A stretch of DNA of 41,246 nucleotides from Limimaricola litoreus (GCF_024159025.1 NZ_JAMYXC010000191.1:1-41246), one strand, 5' to 3'. Shown: positions 24,919-33,622, counted from the first letter of the stretch. Notes: a model not told the origin generated them from the letters alone. Made by a program: numbers and translations.

Positions 24919-25937
24919 CGATCCGCAAGTTCTTCCCAAGGAAGTATGTCTCTCCCAAGCAGGTCGCGAAGCTCCGCCATCTCATCGGAGAAGAACCGTC
25001 TAAGCCAAGCCGCGGTGTCGGGACGCATGGGTGGGATTTCCGTGCGCATCTCAACACTGTTGGCCTTAAGGATATTCGACACCGGCGGCGCGGCCTTGAT
25101 CTTAGACAGCACGTGTTCAAGCCCCTGTCGACGCATCCAATCCCCTCCCGCCCGCAGACCGCTCCTCAACAGAGCAAGGCGCGGCCGATCACTCTCGTTG
25201 CGCCGCTCGTGCAGGATCGCACTGTCGAAGCCGTCATCAACTCCGAGAAAGCCGAACAGACGCCTCGCGGCTGTGCTGGCATCCGCCGATATCTCCTCGG
25301 CGAAGAGGACGAGGACCTGCTCCTCAGGAAAGGCCCGCCTCCATCGTGCGAAATGCGTGGCATACAGGCCTTGCTCCAGATAGGCAGGATTGTTCTTCAG
25401 ACCGGCTTCGAATTCGATCGCGTCGATATGACCCTTGATGATCTCATGCAGGTGGTTCGAGAAGGCCCGCTTCACCGGGTCCCGCAAGAGTAGTACGATT
25501 TTAAGGTCAGGATTGTAGGCTCGCGCGCGTTCGGGTGCTCTGGGGTCGTGGAAATAGGACGGTGAACTTTCGAACCGGACCGTATCTTTGCCTCCGGGCA
25601 CAAAATGGTTTTCATACCAGCGGTACCCACGATCGAAACAATAGCTGAAGAAATCCAGTTCCTTGTGAGCGCTGATGCTGATGTCTGGATGCGATCCCGC
25701 AACAGAATAGACCCAAGAAGATGCGCATTTCTGTGCGCCGATCCCGATGGCATCGACAAGGGGCCGGTGCGTTCCGGCATCGGCGACAGGCCCGCCGTAT
25801 TGTACCCGCGAGGCGGCAGCTTCGATTATCATATTCACGCGCGGCTCCAGGTCTGGCCAGGGGCTGGCTTCGAATTGGTCATGTCGAGCGCAGACAAAGC
25901 AAGGCGGATCGGCGAGGGTCGCTGTATCGGCACTCAC
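24915..25937 (-). CDS. Sulfotransferase (PAPS-dependent), EPS-modifying
   Basis: 340 aa, cytoplasmic. The 5'-phosphosulfate loop reads IGIGAQKCASSW with K70. A serine-flanked S-P-S-Y-F-H-D segment follows, and the 3'-phosphate motif VLLLRDPVKRAFSNHLHE lies near residue 150. These are the PAPS-binding elements of the Sulfotransfer_1 family (heparan sulfate N/O-sulfotransferase-like). The C-terminal E-I-P-P-M-R-P-D-T and W-L-R-R-F-F also fit that group. Coupling to the ExoL-like GT suggests sulfation of the sugar that enzyme adds. The GTG start at 25937 lacks a good Shine-Dalgarno site, and an ATG at 25832 is an alternative still upstream of the PAPS loop. Confidence 0.85.
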   Translation of the reverse strand: MSADTATLADPPCFVCARHDQFEASPWPDLEPRVNMIIEAAASRVQYGGPVADAGTHRPLVDAIGIGAQKCASSWVYSVAGSHPDISISAHKELDFFSYCFDRGYRWYENHFVPGGKDTVRFESSPSYFHDPRAPERARAYNPDLKIVLLLRDPVKRAFSNHLHEIIKGHIDAIEFEAGLKNNPAYLEQGLYATHFARWRRAFPEEQVLVLFAEEISADASTAARRLFGFLGVDDGFDSAILHERRNESDRPRLALLRSGLRAGGDWMRRQGLEHVLSKIKAAPPVSNILKANSVEMRTEIPPMRPDTAAWLRRFFSDEMAELRDLLGRDILPWEELADR

Positions 25938-26051
25938 CGTTCGGAATCGATACTGTGGGAAACGATGATCGCTGGCAACTTGTTTCGGCCGTCGTCTCTC
26001 GAGCGCCTCAGTGGCGCCCTGTCGAGCTCGACAAAGCGCGCTCTCGGAGGC

Positions 26052-26204
26052 TCAACCGTTACTGTTTCTTCCGCCGACCAAAAGATACGAGGCTCCGAGG
26101 ACAATGAAGATCGCCGTCGCTGTGTAGAAGCTTGCCGGCACAAATATCCACACCAGAAAGCCAAGAGCCGCAATCGCGACGAGGGTGATTACGAAACGCG
26201 CCAC
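26052..26204 (-). CDS. Small membrane protein (50 aa), two transmembrane helices
   Basis: A short frame from GTG 26204 to TGA 26052 encodes a very hydrophobic protein: helix 1 about residues 4-23 (VITLVAIAALGFLVWIFVPA), helix 2 about 30-43 (TAIFIVLGASYLLVGG), and the tail RNSNG. GAGG lies just ahead of the GTG. It starts five bases past the Tat-subunit stop on the same strand, as expected for an operon member. No family is recognised. It may anchor the GMC/Tat-subunit dehydrogenase to the membrane. An upstream start inside the previous gene is possible. Confidence 0.55.
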   Translation of the reverse strand: MARFVITLVAIAALGFLVWIFVPASFYTATAIFIVLGASYLLVGGRNSNG

Positions 26205-26208
26205 GGCC

Positions 26209-26568
26209 TCAGCAAAGCCCCTGTTGGCGCAGGCTCGCGGCGAGCGCGCAAAGCCGCGCTTCGCTTCTACTCAGGGTCCAACCTGCGACATGCACTGTGT
26301 CGCCGGTTGCAAAGTCGCGTCGCATCCGGGCGTTCCAGCGCGGTGTGAACAGTGTGGCAATATCGCGGTCGATCACCCCCAAGGCCGCCCGCAATGCCGC
26401 CGCGTCGCTTTCGACCACGCCTGTGCGCAGGACAGCACGGCCAATGTCGATCGCGTCTTCCAGAATGGCGGGTGCTACCGGCACCGCCTGGGCTGCGCCG
26501 GCGCCCATCACGCTTCCTACAGCGGCCTTCAGAAAGGCCCGACGTCCCATGTCTGCAAAACGGTCCAT
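26209..26568 (-). CDS. Tat-exported small subunit of GMC dehydrogenase (gluconate 2-dehydrogenase subunit 3-like)
   Basis: 119 aa. The N-terminus has a twin-arginine signal (M-G-R-R-A-F-L-K, residues 7-14) and a hydrophobic stretch ending A-A-Q-A near residue 28. The mature part is a small Ala/Arg-rich domain ending in a GWTLSRSEARLCALAA segment, which resembles subunits that accompany GMC oxidoreductases. Its start overlaps the GMC stop as TGATG (26566-26570). In such pairs the small subunit carries the signal and the flavoprotein is co-exported folded. That mechanism is inferred here from the pairing and from the absence of a signal on the GMC protein. Confidence 0.7.
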   Translation of the reverse strand: MDRFADMGRRAFLKAAVGSVMGAGAAQAVPVAPAILEDAIDIGRAVLRTGVVESDAAALRAALGVIDRDIATLFTPRWNARMRRDFATGDTVHVAGWTLSRSEARLCALAASLRQQGLC

Positions 26569-28199
26569 CACAACTCTCCGGACATGGCGTGGGTGCGAAA
26601 CAGGTCCGCCATGCGAATAGACATGGCGCCGATGGTCAGGGTCGGATTTGCGTAGCCCATGGTCGGAAAGACCGATGAGCTGCTGATATAGAGATTGGAC
26701 ATGCCGTGTACCCGGCCATTGGCATCGACGACACCGGTTCGGGGGTCGTCCGACATGCGCGTGGTGCCGCAGTGATGCTTGCCGCGCGCCACGAAGTCCG
26801 GCCATGTATAGTCCTCGCGCAATACGTCGGTCCAAGCCCGGCCAATCCCGATCCGTCCGAGCTCCTGAATGAAGAGCTCCGTTCCTCGTTTGACCGCCCG
26901 CATCTCAAGCTCTGTCAGCCGCCAGTCGAGCCCGATCCGCAGTTGACCGAAAAGGTCCCGTTCCTCCACAAGGTGAACGGTGCTTTCAGGGTTGGGCGTG
27001 CATTCGAAGGTCAGCCAGGGGCTGTACCATGGGCGGTCGATCAGCGGTTCACGATCACCCGACATCTCTCGATAAAAGCTGTTGGTCACCCCATCGAGAT
27101 CGGTAAAGAGATTGGCGACCTGTCGGGCGAGATAGTCTGGCATCTCGCCCTTTCTCATGCCTTCGCGCAGGTTCCACAGCGAAACCTCGCCGGGTGACAC
27201 CTCGCTGTCGATGAGATGAAAGAGCACGCCTGGCAGGTGCTCCTTCCTCATGGTAGCTTCGGACAATGCAATGGCGGGAAACACGCCGCCCGTCTCGAAA
27301 AAATGCTGCTTCGAGTAAAGATCGAGATCCCTTAGCTTCCGCTGTGCGAGAAATCGCATTGAGGGTCGTACGGCAGCATGATCGCCGAAAAAGCGTCCGA
27401 CCAGCCCATGACTGTTTCCCAGACCCGCCGCCGCGACCCCGTTCGACAGCAGCAGGAGCCGCGGAATTTCGATCCCTCCCATGCATAGCGCAAAACGTTT
27501 GGCGCGGACGGTAAAACGCGGCCCGTCGATGCAGGCCACCTGCGCCGAATTCACTTGTGACGCAGTCTCGTTCGCTTCGAGTTGCAATACGTTTGCGTTC
27601 AGATAGCTCGTCACGTTCTCGGCGCGCGACAGGCGGTCGGCATAGGTATGACCGAACAGCGTAGGCGGGCTTTCGTTCATTGGAATGCTGGTGAAGATGT
27701 CAGGGTCGAACGGCAACGGGTTTATCCCGATCCGCTTTGCCCAGAAATCGAAGTCGTAAGGTCGCTCGGTCTGCAATTCGAAGTAGGGTTGTGCGCGATC
27801 GTAATAGGTGGAGAGATCGTCGAAGGTGATCGGCCAGCCGGAATGTGGTATCCCGGGTCTGGCCTCAAAATCTATGGGGCTTAGGGGAATGCAATGTCCA
27901 GCCCAGTGATTGGACGATCCGCCCAGCATGCGGAGTCGCGAGTTCGCTAAGGCATCGTATTGGAAGCCGAGCACTGGTCCGTCGGCTAGAGATTGCGTCC
28001 TCTCGTCGTAATGCATTCCCCCGCTTTCGAGCAAAATGACTTGCAGTGGAGACCCGATCAATTCGAGAGCAAGCGTGATGCCTGCGACTCCTCCGCCGAC
28101 GATGCAAAGATCAGCATCGAGGGTTTCGTTTTCCGGAAGCTGTCGTGCGTCCAGCAACATGAACCAAATCCACCGAGGGTACCATAGAAGGTCGAGCAT
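26568..28199 (-). CDS. GMC-family FAD oxidoreductase (catalytic subunit)
   Basis: 543 aa (530 aa if the ATG at 28160 is used). The FAD site is DADLCIVGGGVAGITLALEL (G35-G40), followed by LLESGG. C-terminal GMC signatures are HHCGTTRMS (475 onward, active-site His region) and GYANPTLTIGAMSIRMADL. No signal peptide is seen, and the coupled Tat subunit downstream likely carries it to the periplasm. The family oxidises alcohols of sugars and polyols. Here it could oxidise an EPS sugar or a small carbohydrate. It is unusual inside an EPS locus. It heads a five-gene minus-strand unit running through the Tat subunit, small membrane protein, sulfotransferase and ExoL-like GT. Confidence 0.88.
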   Translation of the reverse strand: MLDLLWYPRWIWFMLLDARQLPENETLDADLCIVGGGVAGITLALELIGSPLQVILLESGGMHYDERTQSLADGPVLGFQYDALANSRLRMLGGSSNHWAGHCIPLSPIDFEARPGIPHSGWPITFDDLSTYYDRAQPYFELQTERPYDFDFWAKRIGINPLPFDPDIFTSIPMNESPPTLFGHTYADRLSRAENVTSYLNANVLQLEANETASQVNSAQVACIDGPRFTVRAKRFALCMGGIEIPRLLLLSNGVAAAGLGNSHGLVGRFFGDHAAVRPSMRFLAQRKLRDLDLYSKQHFFETGGVFPAIALSEATMRKEHLPGVLFHLIDSEVSPGEVSLWNLREGMRKGEMPDYLARQVANLFTDLDGVTNSFYREMSGDREPLIDRPWYSPWLTFECTPNPESTVHLVEERDLFGQLRIGLDWRLTELEMRAVKRGTELFIQELGRIGIGRAWTDVLREDYTWPDFVARGKHHCGTTRMSDDPRTGVVDANGRVHGMSNLYISSSSVFPTMGYANPTLTIGAMSIRMADLFRTHAMSGEL

Positions 28200-28492
28200 A
28201 GGCGACGCCTAGGCCACTTGTCTATACTAGCCTAGATTGGCGCATCAGAAGTTTGTAAGTTCTTGTTTAAGCCTTATCATGCAACCATATATTACTGAGG
28301 CAGCGAATTCTGACCCATACGATACATTTGGTTAGCAGGCCTGCTGCTTTACGACTGTCTTTGCCGCTGGGCCCCAGAGTTCTAGGCTAAATTATCTATC
28401 TTGAATTTATCCGTCCCTATATGAGGCGTCAGGCTTTCTTTGCATTCCAGGAATGCATAAAAGGGGTGTCCCTCGTATTTCTGGCGCGAGGT
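28200..28492. other. Intergenic region upstream of the GMC operon
   Basis: No ORF is seen. It is AT-richer than its neighbours. A 17-bp palindrome lies at 28441-28457 (own entry). Weak -10-like TATAGA on the minus strand near 28227-28232 could serve the GMC operon, but no good -35 accompanies it. Confidence 0.4.
28441..28457. promoter_or_regulatory. 17-bp palindrome TGCATTCC-A-GGAATGCA, possible operator
   Basis: Two perfect 8-bp arms surround one central base, about 240-280 bases upstream of the GMC start and 36 bases from an IS-like inverted repeat. The tight spacing looks like a protein-binding dyad rather than a hairpin. The regulator is unknown. Confidence 0.35.
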
Positions 28493-28565
28493 GGCTTTGT
28501 TGCGCCCCGGCTACCATGCTGGATTCACGGGGTGAATCCTATCGCAGTCTTTGCGCAACAAAGCC
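28493..28565. mobile_element. 73-bp IS5/IS903-type miniature element or end-to-end remnant
   Basis: A perfect 13-bp inverted repeat, GGCTTTGTTGCGC (28493-28505) and GCGCAACAAAGCC (28553-28565), bounds 47 bases. These contain an internal dyad GGATTCAC-GGG-GTGAATCC. GGCTTTGTTG is the terminal sequence of IS903-like IS5-family elements, so this looks like a MITE or a collapsed IS. No 9-bp target duplication is visible in the flanks. The right-hand base supplies the last base of the stop codon of the adjacent GT gene. Confidence 0.6.
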
Positions 28566-29764
28566 TATTGCGATGGTAACGCACGAATGGTGTCCAGCAG
28601 AGCACGGGCTTCGCGTCCATCTTCGAGAAACAATGCATCGCGCAATTTCATTACCTGCTGCCGTTCAGCGCAGTAGTCGGCCGGATCCACATGTTCGAGG
28701 AAATGAGCGATGGGCGCGTCGTAAGGCGGTGCAAAGGCATGGCCGACCCCTGCACTACCGAGCCAGCGATCCATCTCCGTGCCCTCCATCACCAGCGGTA
28801 CCGCGCCGTAATAGCCGCCCTGATAGACCCGGCAGGCACGTAGCAACTGCGAGTTGCCATGCTCGTCGAGCAGGTCGAGGCACCATGAAAAATGCACGCG
28901 CCCATACATTTGCTCCAGATCCTCGGGGATGGTATATTCGCCATCGTAGGTCCAATTCGGGTGGCGGTCGACGATCTTCATATAGGCTGCGAGGCCGGTT
29001 TCCGTGGGATAGCCACGGGTGTAGATCTCGACCTTCGGCCCAAGCCGCTCAGCAATGTTTTCGAGCAAGGCCATGCTCGCGGGGCAGCGCAGCGTCCCGA
29101 ACCAGCCGATCACCCAGCGGTCTTTAATCTCTTCCCAAGCCCGTCCTGCGGAGGTCGCGCGTCCGGTCAGTTCACCCGGCTGGATCTTGTTTTCCAACAC
29201 AAAACTCGGCCCCGTATAGCGCATCACGGGGCCGTAGAACCCGCTGTGAAACCCGGGAGACAGTGGCACAAGCAGGTTGATAAAGCGCAGTGCCAGCCGC
29301 TCGGTAGCGCGAAACAGCGCGCCGGTGGCGTCGGCACGAAAATAGACGGCCTGAATGTCCTCCACTTCGTAGACAACCTTTGCCCGGCTCCCGGAGAGCC
29401 ATTTGCCGATCAATGCCAGCGCAAGCAAATCGATCTGGCGTGCATAGATTGCATCGGCATGCCGGAAACGATCGCGGTGGTGCCAAAGCCGCCGGATTGC
29501 CCGCATCAGCCGCGGTAGGCGGTTCAGATAATTGCGATCGACGGTCTCGCCGAGATGGATATTCTCCCATTCGGGCTGGAACTCCGTGTTGTACTTATGA
29601 CGCCGGAAGGTGAACGCCGTGAGCCCGGCCCCGGCCCGGAGGAACGAGCGTATGCGTAGGATCAAGGTGGGGTTGGTGGCGTCACCACCCAGAACCACCA
29701 GTTGCAGAGGACGTGATGCTGTACTGACTCTGTCTGGATGCGCTGGTTCAAGAGCTCGGTCCAT
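28565..29764 (-). CDS. ExoL-like glycosyltransferase (second paralogue)
   Basis: 399 aa, the same length as remembered for S. meliloti ExoL. It shares its plan with the gene ending at 23752: a FTFRRHKYN stretch, KVVYEVEDIQ, LSPGFHSGFYGP, FVLENKI, then GWFGTLRCPASM opening the donor-binding domain. Cytoplasmic addition of one sugar to the lipid-linked repeat is inferred. ATG 29764 is well supported by GGAGG five to six bases upstream. The stop TAG (28565-28567) uses a base of the neighbouring IS-like repeat, so the C-terminus may have been trimmed by the insertion. Confidence 0.78.
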   Translation of the reverse strand: MDRALEPAHPDRVSTASRPLQLVVLGGDATNPTLILRIRSFLRAGAGLTAFTFRRHKYNTEFQPEWENIHLGETVDRNYLNRLPRLMRAIRRLWHHRDRFRHADAIYARQIDLLALALIGKWLSGSRAKVVYEVEDIQAVYFRADATGALFRATERLALRFINLLVPLSPGFHSGFYGPVMRYTGPSFVLENKIQPGELTGRATSAGRAWEEIKDRWVIGWFGTLRCPASMALLENIAERLGPKVEIYTRGYPTETGLAAYMKIVDRHPNWTYDGEYTIPEDLEQMYGRVHFSWCLDLLDEHGNSQLLRACRVYQGGYYGAVPLVMEGTEMDRWLGSAGVGHAFAPPYDAPIAHFLEHVDPADYCAERQQVMKLRDALFLEDGREARALLDTIRALPSQ

Positions 29765-29995
29765 CCAATCCTCCTATATTCGCTCTTGTACCGCTGGCCG
29801 ACGCGCTGCGCCTAAAGACTAGAGGGACGGGGCGCTGCAGAACGATAGGCAGGACATCGCGGCGTCACGATCGTCTGCGACCTCGGGGCACGACCCGACG
29901 GCGGGTGCCCGGCACGCTGTTTCAATTCGAGCCTAACCGGGGCCCGTGCGTCGATCTACTTGAAACCGCGCCCCAATCCCAACTGTTGCGCACCG

Positions 29996-30892
29996 TCACC
30001 GGCTATAGCCATATCTCGAGGCGAACCAGATCTGAATCGGCGTCATGCCACTATTGGCGAGCGGCCGCGAGGAACTGGTGCGGATTTCGACGCGACCATT
30101 CTCGAAGCGATCAGGGTTACCTTGCAAACTGTGGAACGGCCCAAAATCAATCTCGGAGGTGGTTGCAAACCCGTCCTGCTTGCCGCGCAACGCCGGAACC
30201 CATTGCTTGATGTCACGCAGGCTGTCCCGTGGCGCCTCGGTGAAAGTTTCGAACGGCACGCGTCTGTAGGGCACCCGCGCTTGCAACGCCTCGCAGACGA
30301 GGTTCTTCAGCATCCAACGCTTGTAGGTCTGCACCTGCGTATAGGTCGGCAGGTTGTCGTCCATTGCACCCTTGCTGCGGCGCCACGACTCTGCGACCGA
30401 GACAGGGTTACGCACAAGGTGCAGGCACCAGACATCAAGCCTCGCGTAACGCTTCAGTATCAGCGCACGTGAAGGGTTCTTGGAGGAGTCCACGATAACC
30501 GAAACGCCGGCTACCTGCGCAATTCGGCGATAGAGATGCGCCGTGAGCATACCGTACCGCCTAAGCCGAACCCGATCGCTTCGTCCGTAGGCACCCGCCA
30601 GCAACCGTAGAGTCTGTCGTGAACCATCGTATCGCTCGAACCCGTCGATAAGTTCGGGCAAGGCGGCCAATAAAATCTGGTCGGCGAAAACCTCGCGCCA
30701 GAAGTAGCAGCCCTGCGGAAGCGCACCGCAGCTGCACCGCTTCTGGTTACGTTGAAACTGGTGCACGATCTCATGCATCTCGTTAAACGACGCGGCTCGG
30801 TCGATCGACCCAATACACCGGTCGAGCACGGTCGAGCCAGAACGCCCCTCACCTGCGATGAAAACGACCGTAGGCCCTCCTGCATTCTCCAT
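29996..30892 (-). CDS. Sulfotransferase-family protein (second)
   Basis: 298 aa. The 5'-phosphosulfate loop VFIAGEGRSGSTVLDRCIG (G16-RSGST) is at the N-terminus. A C-x-C pair (R-C-S-C-G) lies near residue 60. VIVDSSKNPSRALIL and the 3'-phosphate motif LHLVRNPVSVAESW lie in the middle. These fit the Sulfotransfer family with a G-R-S-G-S-T variant loop, different from the first sulfotransferase, so the two probably act on different positions. ATG 30892 follows AGGA with 8 bases between; the longer frame to 30982 lacks support. It is flanked on the same strand by the methyltransferase and the second ExoL-like GT. Confidence 0.8.
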   Translation of the reverse strand: MENAGGPTVVFIAGEGRSGSTVLDRCIGSIDRAASFNEMHEIVHQFQRNQKRCSCGALPQGCYFWREVFADQILLAALPELIDGFERYDGSRQTLRLLAGAYGRSDRVRLRRYGMLTAHLYRRIAQVAGVSVIVDSSKNPSRALILKRYARLDVWCLHLVRNPVSVAESWRRSKGAMDDNLPTYTQVQTYKRWMLKNLVCEALQARVPYRRVPFETFTEAPRDSLRDIKQWVPALRGKQDGFATTSEIDFGPFHSLQGNPDRFENGRVEIRTSSSRPLANSGMTPIQIWFASRYGYSR

Positions 30893-31113
30893 GAATTCAT
30901 TCCTGTCCTCGACGCACGCAAAATCACGACCGCCGTACTGCCGGCGGCTCCGTGAGTGGGATGCAGGCCCTTCTCCGGACACCGACTAGCTTGCTGCCGG
31001 TTTCACGCTAACGTGCCCTGTGGCGAGGATGGAAGCGCGATGTCGAATGTGATCTGAAAACTCTCGGGCTTTCGGGGCTGGACAGCCTTGCCCAGACACC
31101 ACTTCCGTTTGTC

Positions 31114-31914
31114 TCAGGGATCGGATCGGCGTGCGCAGAGGATTATGGGTGTTGCGATTGCTGCACCACCCAACGCGGACAGGCCTCGCTCCAGCAGATC
31201 CGACAAGGCCGGACGCTTGAGAATGCGGTGCAACACCATCGGCAGAACGAATTGCCCGGCGGACCGGCTCTGTCCAAATCCGGAGGCCCGCAGTAGATTA
31301 CAGACCTGCTCGGAGCGGAAGAGCCGGTAGCGTCGCGTATCCCCTTCTATGCACTTCTTGAGATCGAACAGCTGTTTTCCGAACAGGTTGCCCGCGCGCT
31401 GTGTCGAGAAATTGACGATCACCGCGTAACGTGCCACTCGGCACATTTCCCGCAACATCTCCTCCCACTGACCGATATGGGCGAGTACTCGAAACGCCGT
31501 GACCACGTCGAAGCTGCGATCCGGGTGCGGAAGCGCCACCAGTGGTCCCGTCTCGACCGTGAGGCGGTCATCATTGAAATGCCGAACCTGGCCAAGCGCG
31601 TCGGGAGTACTAGCGCGGACCCTTATGTAATGGCCATCGACGAGCAGAGCCTTGGCGACATGACCGTGCCCGCCGCCGATATCAAGCACACGGGCCGCGG
31701 GCCAAGGCTGCATTATGTCGCGCAGCAGGCTTGACTGTCGTGCCAGCAGCCACTCCTCCGCTGGCCCCTCGAAACGACGGGCATAGCGATTGCTCGAGGA
31801 AACGAGGTCGGGGCACGGTGTCCCGATATCGGCAGGCGCCGCCGGGTGCGGCATTGCCAACCTTTGCCCGAAGTGCACAGCCGTCGAGAGAGCCGTGAGC
31901 TTTTCGGATTTCAT
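31114..31914 (-). CDS. Class I SAM-dependent methyltransferase
   Basis: 266 aa with the Rossmann SAM-binding motif I VLDIGGGHG (76-84), an SFDVVTAFRVLAHI motif IV/post region, and MLREMCRVARYAVIVNFS typical of Methyltransf_11/25 types. It is cytoplasmic. In this setting it could O-methylate an EPS sugar, but the acceptor is unknown. ATG 31914 has GAGAGG eight bases upstream; the frame to 32073 is an extension without support. Confidence 0.82.
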   Translation of the reverse strand: MKSEKLTALSTAVHFGQRLAMPHPAAPADIGTPCPDLVSSSNRYARRFEGPAEEWLLARQSSLLRDIMQPWPAARVLDIGGGHGHVAKALLVDGHYIRVRASTPDALGQVRHFNDDRLTVETGPLVALPHPDRSFDVVTAFRVLAHIGQWEEMLREMCRVARYAVIVNFSTQRAGNLFGKQLFDLKKCIEGDTRRYRLFRSEQVCNLLRASGFGQSRSAGQFVLPMVLHRILKRPALSDLLERGLSALGGAAIATPIILCARRSDP

Positions 31915-32140
31915 TCGCTTTGCCTCTCTTGACGGTGCGACGTGACCGCACGGCGCCGGCCCGACTTCGCGCAAAGCGGAACTGTCCGGCCTTGCGAAAA
32001 TACTCGGCGCAAAATTGGCAAATTCGGAGCTAAATGCGACACGATCGTCGAATTGCGACGACAGTTCGAGCAAATTTGCGGCATCTATGATCAGGACGAC
32101 CGCTTACGGCCTGTGTGCAAGCCTGAAAGCTGGTGGAAGA

Positions 32141-33172
32141 TCAGCCTGCCTCTTGCCTGTTGCCTGCCGGAGAAAGAAGGTTCCTGCTGCGGTAATCAGC
32201 AATGATTTCGGCGACCTCGCCCGCGAAATCCTGCCTAGGCGTAAAACCGAGAATACGCTGCGCCTTGCCGATATCATATGCTCGATTTTTCAGGAAAAAC
32301 GAAACGCGGCGGCGGAATAGTGGCGGCTCCACGCCGATCGGCTTGCAAATCTTTTCCGTCAGAAAGGCCATTGTCATGACCGGCGCAACCGGCAGGTGCA
32401 ATTTCGGCTCGGGCACCCCGAGTTGCCGGGCTATCTCGCGAACGTTGTCCTTGAGGCAGTGATACCGGGCGCCTCCGATCAAGAAGGCTTCAGCGTTTAC
32501 ATCGGCGCGCTGCATGGCCAGATGAAAGGCTTCGGCAAGGTCTCGCACGTCGACCCAATGGGTCAAGGCAGTGCCCGGTCCGACATAGAAGAACCGCTTG
32601 CGGGATATCATGCGAAACAGCTTCAATGTTCGGTCGTCGCCGGGGCCATAGATCATGGTTGGCCGGATCACCACGCCACCGATGCGACCGCTTTCGAAAT
32701 AGCTGGCGGCGACCTTCTCTCCTTCGAGCTTTGTGATCTGGTAGAGATCGCCTGGCTTGAAGGCTGCGGTCTCGTTGGCTGGCGGATTCTCAATATGGCT
32801 GTGCACGCCATTGGTCGAGCAATGTACGACGCGCTCGGCTCCGGCTGCGATGGCGGCCTCGAAGACGTGCCTCACTCCTTCGACATTCACCTCCCAGAAG
32901 GCCTGATCAGGAACTCCCTCCTGACGGAACAGGCCAGCGACATGGTACACCCCGGTCACCCCTTCAAAGGCTGGACCTAACGTCTCGGGCTGCGTCACAT
33001 CACCGATGACGACCTCAGCAAGCTCCTCGAGTGCCGCCGCTTGCTTCGGCTTGCGGACCAGTGCCCGCACCTTTTCACCTCGAGCCGATAGGTGACGCAC
33101 CAGGTGCCCGCCGACGAACCCCGCCGCGCCCGTCACCAGATAAATCGGCCGTTCTGCTTTTTTTTGGGGCAT
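32141..33172 (-). CDS. NAD(P)-dependent epimerase/dehydratase (extended SDR)
   Basis: 343 aa. The nucleotide-binding motif T14-GAAGFVGGH and the catalytic Y144-Q-I-T-K148 are intact, with Ser/Thr at 119-120 (HCSTNGVHSH). RPTMIYGPGD is the usual extended-SDR segment. It probably makes or reduces a nucleotide sugar or related precursor. The substrate cannot be set; it resembles the broad NAD-dependent epimerase/reductase group (including 3-beta-HSD-like and dihydroflavonol-reductase-like members) rather than a classic GalE. ATG 33172 has GGAG six bases upstream. Confidence 0.8.
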   Translation of the reverse strand: MPQKKAERPIYLVTGAAGFVGGHLVRHLSARGEKVRALVRKPKQAAALEELAEVVIGDVTQPETLGPAFEGVTGVYHVAGLFRQEGVPDQAFWEVNVEGVRHVFEAAIAAGAERVVHCSTNGVHSHIENPPANETAAFKPGDLYQITKLEGEKVAASYFESGRIGGVVIRPTMIYGPGDDRTLKLFRMISRKRFFYVGPGTALTHWVDVRDLAEAFHLAMQRADVNAEAFLIGGARYHCLKDNVREIARQLGVPEPKLHLPVAPVMTMAFLTEKICKPIGVEPPLFRRRVSFFLKNRAYDIGKAQRILGFTPRQDFAGEVAEIIADYRSRNLLSPAGNRQEAG

Positions 33173-33340
33173 AGCAGGCTCCGGATCTATTGAAGAACTC
33201 ACGCCTAAGAGCGAACCGGTGACGCACATCGAAAATGCTGGCCGGACTGGGTCGCAGCGTTGACATTCGTCAAAGCATCGGCCGATCGCATTGCGACCGT
33301 CAAGTTCTATGTGAAATACGCCTGGCCAGTGTAGCTGGAA

Positions 33341-33622
33341 TCAACGTCGCATGCGATATCGCGCCAGAACCACAGCCATGGTCAGGAGCGCTCCGACGAA
33401 GCCCTGCAGAGGAATGGCCCAGAGCAGCGACAACTCCGCAGCCGAAACGATCCAGAGGGCGATGCTGGCCGAGAGGGGCAGCAGCAGTAGCGCCAGGAAT
33501 ATGACAGGTCGTCTCCGGACGAAGGGTCTGGGTGGGGATACCGTAGCGGGTGCCTCCGCCTCCATATCGGTCTGGGCGTTGATCACGATGCCCCTGCCTT
33601 TCGCTGAGTTGAGTAGCGTCAT
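33341..33622 (-). CDS. Small two-helix membrane protein, unknown function
   Basis: 93 aa: a polar N-terminus of about 38 residues, helix 1 (RPVIFLALLLLPLSASIALW) and helix 2 (AIPLQGFVGALLTMAVVLA), then a basic tail RYRMRR. No family is recognised. No clear Shine-Dalgarno site precedes ATG 33622, and an ATG at 33565 is possible. It lies upstream of the SDR gene on the same strand and divergent from exoY. The hydrophobic pattern is what argues for a real gene. Confidence 0.5.
   Translation of the reverse strand: MTLLNSAKGRGIVINAQTDMEAEAPATVSPPRPFVRRRPVIFLALLLLPLSASIALWIVSAAELSLLWAIPLQGFVGALLTMAVVLARYRMRR

Noticed and set aside
31942-32205. 87-aa plus-strand frame between the methyltransferase and SDR genes
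   Set aside because: It has no ribosome binding site or family resemblance, and overlaps the leader of one gene and the tail of another on the opposite strand.
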